Shown: piece after piece, positions 24,891 to 36,473 of the stretch
Numbering within the stretch: the stretch's first letter is position 1
Layout: every line of letters begins with the position of its first letter
DNA from: Massilia alkalitolerans DSM 17462
GTDB taxonomy: Bacteria > Pseudomonadota > Gammaproteobacteria > Burkholderiales > Burkholderiaceae_D
Length of the DNA stretch: 64,000 nucleotides
NCBI RefSeq assembly: GCF_000427785.1
Contig: NZ_ATYR01000006.1
Coordinates: 62,001 to 126,000 of the forward strand
Direction of reading: 5' to 3'
Program-made: the position numbers and the translations under genes
The notes under the pieces: model-generated
What the model was told of the DNA's origin: nothing
Seen by the model: only the letters and a program-made list of their open reading frames with translations
The model's database searches: none

Positions 24891-24911
24891 TCCGCAAATA
24901 ATGTTGACCTC

Positions 24912-26057
24912 GTGACCACCAACCAGCCAATGGGTGAATCCGACCTGGCGCTCGCGCGTGCGACAGGTTTTTCGGAATGTGCGATTGCGCTTCGTCGCGC
25001 ACTGACCACCACACCGGTCGGCTGGCTGCTTGCCGTGTGGTTTTGCCGGGACCACGTGCCGGTGCAGTCGATCGCATCGTGGCTGGGCAGCGCCGCCGCG
25101 ATATGGGCCGGCAGCCTGTGGGTCCTGCAGCGGATGATCGGCGCCGGCTCGACGCTGGCCATGCATGGCGTCCGGCTGCGCTGGATTGCCGCACTGGACG
25201 GCTTCGCATGGGGGCTGCTGACCTGGTTCCTGATCGGCTACGACCCGGCGCTCGACGCCATCCTGATGGCGCTGCTGTGCGGCGTCACCTCGATCAACGC
25301 CCAGGTGTACGGCACCTACGTGGTGGCCTATTACGGGCAAATCGGCATGCAGTGGGTGGTATCTGTGTCGGGATTGCTGTTGGCGGCCGGTACCCCGGGC
25401 GCGCTCGACTACGCTGCCGGCCTGAGCGTATTCATTGCCCTGACTGCCTACTATACGCGGGCGATCTCGCAGCGTTTGCTCGAAGGGATACGCCTGCAGC
25501 ATGCCAATGCTTCGCTGGCGGCGCAATTGCGCGCGGCGCTGCAGAAAGTCGAGCTCGATGCGGCGACCGATGCGCTGACCGGGCACTGGAACCGCCGCGC
25601 GCTCGATGATGTCCTCAAGCAGCAGGTGGCGCAGTTTGCTTCCTCGGGCCGGCCCTTCTCGATCCTGATGCTCGACATCGACTTCTTCAAGAACATCAAC
25701 GACGAATTCGGCCACATGGTAGGCGACGACGTCCTGCGTGCCTTCGCCCAGGCGCTGCGCGGCTTCCTGCGTTCCGCCGATTTCTGTGCCCGTTTCGGCG
25801 GCGAGGAGTTCGTCGTCGTGCTGCCGGAAACCTCGCTGGCGACCGCGATGGAGGTGGGAGAACGTATCCGTACCGGCATCGCCCAAACGCCCCTGTTGAA
25901 CAAGCCGAGCGTGCAGGCCACGGTCTCCATCGGCGTGGCGACCATGACGGAAGGCCAGGGCATCAAGGATCTGTTTGCCGCGGCCGATGCGGCGGTCTAC
26001 CTTGCCAAGAACGAAGGACGCAACCAGGTGCGTTCGCAGATCCTCCTGGCTGCCTGA
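24912..26057 (+). CDS. Membrane diguanylate cyclase
   Basis: A 381-residue protein with about five or six TM helices (residues 30-200) and a C-terminal GGDEF domain (about 215-378). GGEEF (296-300) is intact and preceded by an I-site RSAD (287-290), so it should convert two GTP to c-di-GMP with product inhibition. DIDFFKNINDEFGH is the substrate-binding helix region. The start is uncertain: the GTG at 24912 has no clear ribosome site, and an ATG at 24930 is equally possible. The membrane part resembles MASE-type sensors but I cannot assign a class. Confidence 0.87.
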   Translation: MTTNQPMGESDLALARATGFSECAIALRRALTTTPVGWLLAVWFCRDHVPVQSIASWLGSAAAIWAGSLWVLQRMIGAGSTLAMHGVRLRWIAALDGFAWGLLTWFLIGYDPALDAILMALLCGVTSINAQVYGTYVVAYYGQIGMQWVVSVSGLLLAAGTPGALDYAAGLSVFIALTAYYTRAISQRLLEGIRLQHANASLAAQLRAALQKVELDAATDALTGHWNRRALDDVLKQQVAQFASSGRPFSILMLDIDFFKNINDEFGHMVGDDVLRAFAQALRGFLRSADFCARFGGEEFVVVLPETSLATAMEVGERIRTGIAQTPLLNKPSVQATVSIGVATMTEGQGIKDLFAAADAAVYLAKNEGRNQVRSQILLAA

Positions 26058-26182
26058 TAACCAGGGCGACGCGTGACCGGCGCTGTCGTTTTCCATGCTG
26101 ACTAGTTGTTTTTACTGTTGTTTGGAAACTTCTGGTGGCATACTTCTGTTGTTCGTTCAACCATGCCTCTTGCCAGCTTTCC

Positions 26183-27001
26183 ATGCGCCGCTACCTGCTT
26201 CCCGCCCTGGCCGTCTGTTGCCTGCTTGCGCATGCCCGGGTGCAGGCCGCGCCGGGTGAACACCTCACCCTGTGTTTCGAGCGCCAGGAAGTGCGGCCCT
26301 GGCGCACCCTCGATGGCGGCGGGCTGAACTTCGAACTGCTGGCCGAGGTCGCGAGACGTACCGGCGTCACCTTCGATTACCAGAGCATGCCCTGGAAGCG
26401 CTGCCTCGAGCAGCTCAAGGCGAACCAGGTCGGCGGCGCCTTCGCGGTCAGCTTCAACCGCGAGCGCATGGCGCTCGGCGCCTACCCGGGCGTGGCCCCC
26501 GGCGCGCCCGATCCGCGCGTCGACGCCTCCAAGCGCATGCACCTCGATACCTACATGCTGGTGCGTCCGCGCGGCAGCCGCCTCGACTGGGACGGCAAGG
26601 CCATCCGCAACCTGGACGGCCGCATCGGCTTCCAGCTCGGCTATTCGGTGGGGGACTTCCTGCGCGCCCAGGGCGTGGCGACCGACGACGGCAGCCAGCG
26701 CTCGGACGAACTGATGCAGAAACTGGTCGCCGGACGCCTGGCGGGCGCCGCGATGGGCGGCGGCGATGCCGCGCGCCTGATGCGCGGCCCGCATGGCAAG
26801 CGGCTCGAAATGCTGCCGCTGCCGCTGATGGAAAAACCTTATTTCCTGGTGCTGTCGAACGCCCTGGTCACCAGCCAGCCGCAGCTGGCCGCGCGCCTGT
26901 GGAATGCGATCGAAGAAGTGCGCAACAGTCCCGCCTACCGCAAGCGCGAACAGCAGGAGCTCGGCGGCCGCCAGCTCGGCAGCCGCGGGGGAGATCATTA
27001 A
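26183..27001 (+). CDS. Periplasmic solute-binding protein (SBP_bac_3-like)
   Basis: A 272-residue exported protein. The signal peptide (1-22, ending VQAAP) is followed by a type II binding fold typical of polar amino-acid binding proteins. [22 protein letters not shown] and [13 protein letters not shown] mark the two lobes. No ABC permease lies nearby; instead the hybrid kinase gene follows immediately (stop to GTG, 16 bases). It may act as the ligand-sensing partner of that kinase. An ATG 16 codons upstream is out because the signal peptide starts here. Confidence 0.83.
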   Translation: MRRYLLPALAVCCLLAHARVQAAPGEHLTLCFERQEVRPWRTLDGGGLNFELLAEVARRTGVTFDYQSMPWKRCLEQLKANQVGGAFAVSFNRERMALGAYPGVAPGAPDPRVDASKRMHLDTYMLVRPRGSRLDWDGKAIRNLDGRIGFQLGYSVGDFLRAQGVATDDGSQRSDELMQKLVAGRLAGAAMGGGDAARLMRGPHGKRLEMLPLPLMEKPYFLVLSNALVTSQPQLAARLWNAIEEVRNSPAYRKREQQELGGRQLGSRGGDH

Positions 27002-27017
27002 CGGCCGCCGCAGCCGG

Positions 27018-30097
<3,080 letters not shown>

Positions 30098-30101
<4 letters not shown>

Positions 30102-31255
30102 ATTCACTGAAGGACCGGGTGCCGCAGGACGCGCAGCATGACCGACCATACCGGCCGACGATCCTGATCGTCGACGATACGCCGGACAACATCATGCTGC
30201 TGTCGCGCCTGCTGAAGGACAAGTACCACACCAAGGTGGCCACCAACGGCAGCACCGCGCTGCAGGTCGCTTGCTCGACCCCGGACCTGGACCTGATCCT
30301 GCTCGACGTGATGATGCCGGGGATGGACGGCTACGAGACCTGCCGCCAGCTCAAGGCCAACCCGGCGACCAGCGACATCCCGGTGATCTTCCTGACCGCG
30401 AAGAACCAGATCGAGGATGAGGCGATGGGCCTGTCGGTGGGCGCGGTCGACTACCTCGGCAAGCCGATCAGTCCGCCGATCCTGTTCGCGCGCGTCTCGA
30501 CCCACCTGACCCTGCGCGCGGCGCGCAAGCTGTTGCAGGAGCATAACGAGAACCTCGAACGCATGGTCCAGCAGCGCACCGCGCAACTGCTCCTGATGCA
30601 GGAAGCCCTGATCCTGGCGATGGGGGCGATGGCCGAGACCCGCGACGGCAAGCTCGATGGCCTGAGCGGCAACCACATCCGCCGCACCCAGCGCTACATG
30701 CGCGCGCTGGCGATGAAGCTGCGCAGCCACCCGCGCTTCGCCGCCAGCCTGACCGACGAGAACATCGAGCTGATGACCAAGTCGGCGCCCTTGCACGACA
30801 TCGGCAAGGTCGCGATTCCCGACCGCATCCTGCAAAAGCAGGGCAAGCTCGACCCGGAGGAGTTCGAGGTGATGAAGCTGCATGCGGCCTACGGGCGAGA
30901 CACCATCATGCTGGCCGAGAAGCACCTGGGCGGCAGCAACAGCTTCCTGATGTTCGCGCGCGAGATCGCCCATTCGCACCAGGAGAAATGGGACGGCAGC
31001 GGTTACCCGGAACGCCTGAGCGGCGATGCGATACCGGTCTCGGCGCGCCTGATGGCGGTGGCCGACGTCTACGATGCGCTGATCTCGCGCCGCGTGTACA
31101 AGCCGCCGTTCTCCCACGCGCAGTCGCTCGAGATCATGCGGCAGGGCCGCGGCACGCATTTCGACCCGGACGTGCTGGATGCCTTCTTTGCGCTGGAGGC
31201 GGAGTTCGCCGGCATCGCGCAGGAGTTTGCCGATGAGGATGATCGGATTTTGTAG
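30098..31255 (+). CDS. Response regulator with HD-GYP phosphodiesterase domain
   Basis: A 385-residue RpfG-type regulator. The receiver (20-140) has acidic pocket DD (26-27), phospho-acceptor Asp70 and KPIS. A linker helix and an HD-GYP domain (about 170-370) follow, with HDIGK (His233-Asp234), [12 protein letters not shown] (GYP at 302-304) and DVYDAL. All metal-binding residues of the family are visible, so it should hydrolyse c-di-GMP (or pGpG). The start ATG overlaps the kinase stop (ATGA), so the kinase is its probable phosphodonor. It is the last gene of the unit. Confidence 0.92.
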
Positions 31256-31258
31256 GGT

Positions 31259-31275
31259 GGACGGCTTCGCCGTCC
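31259..31275 (+). terminator. Hairpin after the HD-GYP regulator gene
   Basis: A GGACGGC/GCCGTCC 7-bp stem with a TTC loop begins 4 bases after the stop. There is no T-run. Such TAGGGTGGACGGC hairpins recall dispersed intergenic hairpins of related genomes, which I cannot verify here. Confidence 0.45.
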
Positions 31276-31309
31276 GCGCGTTCAAATCACCTTCGAGTTG
31301 ATGCTCACG

Positions 31310-31339
31310 TTGGCACTCTAGTGGCAAATCGACTATATT
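31310..31339 (+). promoter_or_regulatory. Sigma-70-like promoter of the histone-like gene
   Basis: TTGGCA (31310-31315), an 18-base spacer and TATATT (31334-31339) are placed about 30 bases before the start at 31369. It is one of the best promoter matches in the window. Confidence 0.6.
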
Positions 31340-31368
31340 GTTTAGCTTGTTGAACGATGGAGTCAGTA

Positions 31369-31851
31369 ATGCCCAGGAAGTCCGCTGCCGTCACGGCGGC
31401 AGCCAAGGGAGCTGCGCGCGCGAAAGCCGCGCTCGCCAAAGCAGTGAAACCTGCCGCAAAGCCCGCCGCCAAGGCGCCAGCCGTGAAGGCGGCGCCGGCG
31501 AAAGCCACCAAACCCACCGTCAAGGCAGCCGCAAAGGCGGCCGCGAAGTCGCTGGCCGCCCCGGTGGCGAAACGCGCGCCGCGCAAGGCGGCGGCTCCGG
31601 CCGCGGTACGCGAGGCCGACACGGCGCGCCCGGTGCTGGTGCGCGACAGCTTCACCATGCCCGAGCAGGAATACGCCGTGCTTGCCGAGGTCAAGCAAGC
31701 CTGCCTGCGCGCCGGCATCGACGTCAAGAAGAGCGAGCTGCTGCGCATCGGTGTGGCCCTGCTGGGCCAGGTCGACATCGCGACCCTCAAGGCGGTGCTG
31801 GCGGCGCTCCCCCAGCTCAAGACGGGACGCCCGCCGGCCAGCCAGGACTGA
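31369..31851 (+). CDS. Histone H1-like Ala/Lys-rich protein with RHH-like C-terminus
   Basis: A 160-residue protein. Residues 1-75 are an Ala/Lys/Pro-rich tail of H1/AlgP type (PAAK, KAAPAK, KAAAKAAAK repeats) expected to bind DNA without sequence choice. Residues 85-150 form a compact domain (DSFTMPEQEYAVLAEVKQA, DVKKSELLRIGVALL) resembling ribbon-helix-helix or small helical DNA-binding proteins. GGAG lies 6 bases before the ATG at 31369, which decides it over the ATG at 31357. It faces a small HTH protein gene with 5 bases between stops. A nucleoid or chromatin role is inferred from composition. Confidence 0.75.
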   Translation: MPRKSAAVTAAAKGAARAKAALAKAVKPAAKPAAKAPAVKAAPAKATKPTVKAAAKAAAKSLAAPVAKRAPRKAAAPAAVREADTARPVLVRDSFTMPEQEYAVLAEVKQACLRAGIDVKKSELLRIGVALLGQVDIATLKAVLAALPQLKTGRPPASQD

Positions 31852-31856
31852 GCGTT

Positions 31857-32144
31857 CTAGTGTACCGAGGCGCTGGTGAGCTCCTTGAGTTCGCGGATCG
31901 GGATGTTCGATTTCTCGTGCATGCGCAGCAGGATCGTGGCGCCGACGTTGAGCTTGCGGTGGCGGATCTTGCTGATGATCGGCGGCTGCACCTCGAGTAC
32001 ACGGCACAGCTCGGCATCATTCTTCAGCTGCATGCGCTCGATCAGGGTGTCGAGCAGTTTGTTGGGCACGAAGCTCGACGGCTCCAGGGCCCGGGCCCGG
32101 TGCATCGCGGCGAGCATTTCCTGTTTTTTCTGTCGTACGCTCAT
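31857..32144 (-). CDS. Small helix-turn-helix-like protein
   Basis: A 95-residue protein whose middle (about 34-70: ERMQLKNDAELCRVLEV, PPIISKIRHRKLNVGAT) has the form of an XRE/Cro helix-turn-helix: helix, turn, recognition helix with SKIR. It probably binds DNA as a dimer. CGGAGAAG lies 3-4 bases upstream of the ATG. It converges with the histone-like gene. No partner or operator is recognised. Confidence 0.75.
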   Translation of the reverse strand: MSVRQKKQEMLAAMHRARALEPSSFVPNKLLDTLIERMQLKNDAELCRVLEVQPPIISKIRHRKLNVGATILLRMHEKSNIPIRELKELTSASVH

Positions 32145-32322
32145 GGTGCTTCTCCGAATATAAAAACGATAATTCGGGACAGATCGACTTGTTCTGGAAA
32201 TAGCCCCCTGTGTTTTGTCACGACTTATGTGGTGGGGTCGTTGTGATATTACTACGATTGCGCTGCACGCGATTTACGAATTGAACGTAACGGACCGCAA
32301 CATCGGTCTTTCTTCGCGGAAT

Positions 32323-32967
32323 TTACGCTAATTTCAATCCGGAACGTGTCAGGAGCAGCACCTGGTCGGCCATGGCGGCCGCGGCGTGGGAGTGGGTGAC
32401 CATGATGGCGCCGGCGCCACTTAGACGGGTTTCGCGGCGCAGCAGCTCGAGGATGCCCCCGGCGGTCTCGGGGTCGAGGTTGCCGGTCGGTTCATCCGCC
32501 AGCAGCAGGGCGGGGCGGTGCACCAGCGCGCGGGCGATCGCCACGCGCTGCAGTTCGCCGCCGGACAGCTGGCGCGGGAAGTCGTTGCCGCGCCCGGCCA
32601 GGCCGACCGCGGCCAGCATCTCGTCGGCGCGCCCGTCGGGTGTGCGGTTCAGCAGCAGCGGCAGCGCCACGTTCTGGCGCAGCGTCAGGTGCGGCAGCAC
32701 GTGGAAGGCCTGGAAGATGAAACCCATGCGGGTGCGGCGCAGGCGGGTCGCCGCGGCGTCGTCGAGCGCCGACATCGGCGTGCCGTCCACGATCACCTGG
32801 CCCGCGTCGGGCGCGTCCAGGCCCGCGATGATGTTCAGCAGGGTCGACTTGCCGACCCCCGATTCGCCCATGATGGCCACGAACTCGCCGGCGCGGAAGG
32901 CATGCGACAGCTGCGACAGCACCGTGCGGCCGCCATAGGACTTGTTCAGGTTGTCGAGGACGAGCAT
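32323..32967 (-). CDS. ABC transporter ATPase (LolD/MacB-like), end of selenate-type transport operon
   Basis: A 214-residue ATPase with Walker A GESGVGKST (34-42), signature LSGGE (about 138), Walker B LLLADEP (about 157) and the switch His in VTHSH. GNLDPETA after Walker B is typical of LolD/FtsE/MacB-class ATPases. It starts 19 bases after the second permease gene and so ends an operon that already has a PhnC-like ATPase. Two ATPases for two permeases may mean a heteromeric pump, or this one may serve another permease. Which is right cannot be told from sequence alone. Confidence 0.85.
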   Translation of the reverse strand: MLVLDNLNKSYGGRTVLSQLSHAFRAGEFVAIMGESGVGKSTLLNIIAGLDAPDAGQVIVDGTPMSALDDAAATRLRRTRMGFIFQAFHVLPHLTLRQNVALPLLLNRTPDGRADEMLAAVGLAGRGNDFPRQLSGGELQRVAIARALVHRPALLLADEPTGNLDPETAGGILELLRRETRLSGAGAIMVTHSHAAAAMADQVLLLTRSGLKLA

Positions 32968-32986
32968 GATATTCCTGACTGTAGGT

Positions 32987-33778
32987 TCAGCGGGTCAGCG
33001 TACGGCGCAGCGCGAAGCTGAGGGCATCCACGCTGGCCACCAGCAGCAGCATCGCGATCACGACGGTGGCGGCGCTCTGCATCTGGAACAGCGACAGGTG
33101 GTACTTCAGCATCTGGCCCAGCCCGCCGGCGCCGACCACGCCCAGCACGGCGGCCGCGCGGATGTTGTTCTCCCAGCGGTACAGGGTATAGGACAGCATC
33201 TGCGGCAGGGCCTGCGGCAGGGTAGCGTACAGGAAGGCGCTCAGGGGCGCGGCGCCGTTGGTGCGCAGGCTCGCTTCCGGCAGCGGCTCGACGTTCTCGA
33301 GGGCGTCGGCGAACAGGCGCCCCAGCACGCCGCTGGTGTGCGCCGCCAGCGCCAGGGTGCCGGCGAAGGGGCCGAGGCCGGCCGCGACCAGCAGCAGCGC
33401 GGCCCACACCAGTTCCGGGATCGAGCGCAGGATGTTCAGCAGCGCCCGGGTCAGGCCGCGCAGCACCCGGCCGAGGCGGCCGGCCGCGGGCAGGGCCAGC
33501 AGCATGCCGCCGATCACCGCCAGCAAGGTGCCGACCAGGGACATCGCCAGGGTCTCCCACAGGGCGCCGGCGGTCTTGGCGAGGAAGGCGCGGCCGGTCT
33601 CGGGCGGCGTGAAGCCGGCCAGGAATTCCGCGCCGGACGCCAGCGCCTCGGGCGTGAAGAAGGCCGACCATTGCAGCGGCAGCGAGGCAAAGCTCGCCGC
33701 CACCAGGGCGGCCAGCGCCAGCAGCAGCACCGGGGTGCCCCAGCTGCGCGGCGGCGGTGGCGGCAGCTGCGGCGTCAT
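32987..33778 (-). CDS. PhnE-like ABC permease, second of pair (putative selenate uptake)
   Basis: A 263-residue inner-membrane permease with about six TM helices. The EAA-loop region is seen as TLPQALPQMLSYTLYRWENNIRAA (about 188-211) and VVGAGGLGQML. The family signature RSIPELVWAALL (about 118-129) is that of PhnE-type permeases. Its start overlaps the end of the first permease gene by 4 bases (ATGA), showing translational coupling. With the first permease it would form the membrane channel for an oxyanion; selenate is inferred from the neighbourhood. Confidence 0.87.
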   Translation of the reverse strand: MTPQLPPPPPRSWGTPVLLLALAALVAASFASLPLQWSAFFTPEALASGAEFLAGFTPPETGRAFLAKTAGALWETLAMSLVGTLLAVIGGMLLALPAAGRLGRVLRGLTRALLNILRSIPELVWAALLLVAAGLGPFAGTLALAAHTSGVLGRLFADALENVEPLPEASLRTNGAAPLSAFLYATLPQALPQMLSYTLYRWENNIRAAAVLGVVGAGGLGQMLKYHLSLFQMQSAATVVIAMLLLVASVDALSFALRRTLTR

Positions 33779-34596
33779 CCCAGCCTCCGGCGCAGCAGCT
33801 TGGAGACCAGGTCGGCCAGCGCCACCAGCAGCACGAACATGATCAGCATGGTGGACACTTCGCCGCCCGCCATCATCTTGGTCGACTCTTCCATGCGCTG
33901 GCCCAGGCCGCCGGCGCCGACGAAGCCCATCACCGCCGAGCCGCGAATCGCGCATTCCCAGCGGTAGACGGTATAAGACACCAGTTCGGCGCTCGATTCC
34001 GGCAGGGCGCCGTACAGCAGGGCCGGGAGGCGTCCGCTGCCGTTGGCCAGCAGGATGTCGGTCGCATGGGCACTGGATGATTCCAGGATCTCGGCATAGA
34101 CTTTGGCCAGCATGCCCGAATAGGTCAGGGCGATGGCCAGCACCCCGGCGGTCGGCCCGAGGCCGACGATGCGCACGAACAGCAGCGCCCACACCAGTTC
34201 GGGAACGCTGCGCAGCAGCACCAGCACCCAGCGCAGCAGCTGGCGCACCAGCGAAGCCAGCGGGTGCATGCGTCCGGTGCCGAGGCGCGAAATCGACAGG
34301 CGCTCGCTGATGAGCATGGTGGCCGGAATCGCGCCCAGCAGGGCCAGCGAGAGGCCGGCGGTGGCGATCGCCACGGTCTGCCAGGTCTCGCGCAGCACCA
34401 TGGCCAGGAACTCGCCCTCGAGCGAGGGACGCAGGAAGTCGGACAGGAAGTGCCAGGCCGCCGCCAGGCTTTGCGGGTCGAACAGCAGCCAGGGCTTGAA
34501 CTCGCTCGCCGCCAGCATCGGCCACAGGAGCAGCAGGCAGACGAGCGTGGCGGTGACGCGGCCGCGCCAGGCCGGGTCCGGATGGGCGGCCTTCAT
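33775..34596 (-). CDS. PhnE-like ABC permease, first of pair (putative selenate uptake)
   Basis: A 273-residue permease with about six TM helices and the same landmarks as its partner: RSVPELVWALLFV (about 128-140), ALPESSAELVSYTVYRWECAI and FVGAGGLGQRM. The two permeases are paralogues, with perhaps a third of positions alike by eye. The start codon overlaps the stop of the upstream ATPase gene by one base (TGATG). Phosphonate, phosphite and selenate transporters share this fold, so substrate comes from context only. Confidence 0.87.
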   Translation of the reverse strand: MKAAHPDPAWRGRVTATLVCLLLLWPMLAASEFKPWLLFDPQSLAAAWHFLSDFLRPSLEGEFLAMVLRETWQTVAIATAGLSLALLGAIPATMLISERLSISRLGTGRMHPLASLVRQLLRWVLVLLRSVPELVWALLFVRIVGLGPTAGVLAIALTYSGMLAKVYAEILESSSAHATDILLANGSGRLPALLYGALPESSAELVSYTVYRWECAIRGSAVMGFVGAGGLGQRMEESTKMMAGGEVSTMLIMFVLLVALADLVSKLLRRRLG

Positions 34597-35423
34597 CAGA
34601 AGCAGGCGCCGACGGCGATCCGCTCGGGTGACTCGTGCGGAGGCTGCGGGTGCGCCTCGACCGCCTCGTTCTCGTACAGGGCGGCGATCATGGCGTCGCT
34701 CACCGTGCTGGTGGCGGCGTCGAACACGATGCGCCCGGCGCGCAGGCCGACCAGGCGCGGGAAGTGGGCGCGCGCCATCTCGACCTGGTGCAGGCTGCAC
34801 ACCAGGCTAGCCTTGCGCGCCGAGGCTTCCTGCTGCAGCGTGGCCAGGGTATGGCGGGCCAGGGCCGGGTCGAGCGCGGAGATCGGCTCGTCGACCAGGA
34901 AGGCTTCGGCGCTGGAGAGCAGCAGGCGCGCCAGGCCGCAGCGCTGGCGCTCGCCGCCCGACAGGCGGTCGACGCGCGCATACAGCTTGTCGCCCAGGCC
35001 GAAGCGCGCCAGGGCCGCGTGGGCGGCGTCCGGATCGCTCGGGCGCACCAGCGAGGCGAAGGCCTGCCACAGGCTCATGTGGGGCAGGCGCGCGGCCAGC
35101 ACCGCGGTGACCACGCGCTGGCGCGGCGGCAGCGGCGGGGTCTGCGGCGCCAGGAACAGGCGCGCGCGCAGGCGGTGGCGTGCCGATTGCGGCAAGGCCC
35201 ACGGGTCTTGTCCGAAGACGGAGAAGCCGCCCACGTCCGAGGACTGCGGGCGGTGGGCGCAGGCGAGGGTGGCGAGCAGGGTGGTCTTGCCGGCGCCGGA
35301 AGGGCCGATCAGGGCCAGCTGCTCGCCGGGCGCGACGTCCAGGTCGAGTTCATGGAGGGCGGCCGGCGCCTGCGCCGTTGCCGCCAGGTGGCGTACCGTG
35401 AGTTTCTCGAGCCGGAAAGTCAT
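34596..35423 (-). CDS. PhnC-like ABC ATPase (putative selenate uptake)
   Basis: A 275-residue ATPase with Walker A GPSGAGKTT (40-48), signature LSGGERQR (about 153-160), Walker B AFLVDEPISALD (about 172-183) and switch His in CSLHQVEMA. HQVE after the H-loop is typical of PhnC. It energises the two permeases encoded downstream. It begins 21 bases after the binding-protein gene and overlaps the next start by one base. Confidence 0.87.
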   Translation of the reverse strand: MTFRLEKLTVRHLAATAQAPAALHELDLDVAPGEQLALIGPSGAGKTTLLATLACAHRPQSSDVGGFSVFGQDPWALPQSARHRLRARLFLAPQTPPLPPRQRVVTAVLAARLPHMSLWQAFASLVRPSDPDAAHAALARFGLGDKLYARVDRLSGGERQRCGLARLLLSSAEAFLVDEPISALDPALARHTLATLQQEASARKASLVCSLHQVEMARAHFPRLVGLRAGRIVFDAATSTVSDAMIAALYENEAVEAHPQPPHESPERIAVGACF

Positions 35424-35444
35424 CGCGCAGCAGCCAGCTCCGGA

Positions 35445-36341
35445 TTACTTCAGCAGGCCGGCGTTGCGCGCCGCGGCCTCGATCGCGCCGTAGTTCGCGG
35501 TCCTGGTCGGGACGAACTTGGTGGCGCGCTGCAGGTCCAGGATCTGCTTGCCTTCCGGGGTCGAGGCATCCAGCGCCAGGAAGGCGTCGGTGATCTTCTT
35601 CTGCAGGGCCGGGCTCATGTCGCTGCGCACGGTCCAGTTGTAGTCGTAGTAGCCCGGGGTGGTGTAGAACACGCGCACCACTTTGGGGTCGACCTTCCTG
35701 GTTTCCACCAGCTTGTCCCACACCGAGATGTTCAGGGCGCCGGCGTCGACCTTGCCGCCCGCGACAGCGGCCACGGTGGCGTCATGCGCGCCCGAGAAGG
35801 CGACGCGCTTGAGGTCGGTGTCCGGGTTGATCTTCGCGCCCAGCAGGAAGGAACGCGGCATCAGGTGGCCCGAGGTCGACGACTCCGAACCGAAGGACAG
35901 GGTCTTGCCTTTCAGGTCTTCCAGCTTGTTGATGTCCGGCTTGGTGGTGATGAAGACCGAGCGGAACTTCTCGTCCTCGGCGCGCTGCACCAGCGGCACG
36001 ACCTGGCCCTTGCTGCGCACGTTCGCCTGCACGAAGGTGAAGCCGCCGAACCAGACCATGTCGATCTTGCGGTTGATCAGGCCTTCGACCGAGGCCGCGT
36101 AGTCGGTCACCGGAGTGAACTCGACCTTCAGGCCGGTTGCCTTGGACAGGTACTTGCCCAGCGGCTCGAACTTGCGCTGCAGCTCGGTCGGCGCTTCGTC
36201 GGGGATGGCCGAGACGCGCAGCACACCCGGCGTGTTCTGGGCATAGGCGCCGCCGGCGGCGGCAAAGCTCAAGCTCACCGTAGCGGCGGCGAACATGGTT
36301 TTCAGGACACGCGAAGACGAGAACGAAGTCATGGTTGGCAT
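35445..36341 (-). CDS. PhnD-like binding protein, putative selenate ABC transporter
   Basis: A 298-residue periplasmic binding protein. The signal peptide (1-34, ending GAYA) is followed by a PhnD fold with VSAIPDEAPTELQRKFEPLG (44-63), FTPVTDYAASVEGL (75-88), DMVWFGGFTFVQA (94-106), and SSTSGHLMPRSFLL with the anion-binding Ser/Thr cluster. I recall this PhnD branch as the one annotated putative selenate ABC transporter binding protein, found beside selD genes; here selD and senA/senB lie within 6 kb. This is the main reason to propose selenate. The ATG at 36341 could instead be 36332. The gene diverges from egtD. Confidence 0.85.
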   Translation of the reverse strand: MPTMTSFSSSRVLKTMFAAATVSLSFAAAGGAYAQNTPGVLRVSAIPDEAPTELQRKFEPLGKYLSKATGLKVEFTPVTDYAASVEGLINRKIDMVWFGGFTFVQANVRSKGQVVPLVQRAEDEKFRSVFITTKPDINKLEDLKGKTLSFGSESSTSGHLMPRSFLLGAKINPDTDLKRVAFSGAHDATVAAVAGGKVDAGALNISVWDKLVETRKVDPKVVRVFYTTPGYYDYNWTVRSDMSPALQKKITDAFLALDASTPEGKQILDLQRATKFVPTRTANYGAIEAAARNAGLLK

Positions 36342-36422
36342 TCTTATTAAGTAATGGAAAGTGGTGAACCGGGGACGTCACGGCAGCACGGCTGCGGGAA
36401 GCGGCAAAAATCCGGAATCCGC

Positions 36423-36428
36423 TATTAT
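36423..36428 (+). promoter_or_regulatory. -10-like box in the gap between transporter and egtD
   Basis: TATTAT in the 132-base divergent region between the binding-protein start (36341) and egtD (36474). No strong -35 is seen. The gap is a likely site for selenium- or oxidative-stress-responsive control of both operons, but no known operator is recognised. Confidence 0.3.
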
Positions 36429-36473
36429 GGCAAAAACAGCAACTGAACCCTATGCCATGGCGCATCCGGCGGT

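Noticed and set aside
23217-26096. 959-codon minus-strand open frame opposite two GGDEF genes
   Set aside because: Composition is Gln/Arg/His-rich with no domain; both plus-strand genes have clear GGDEF folds.
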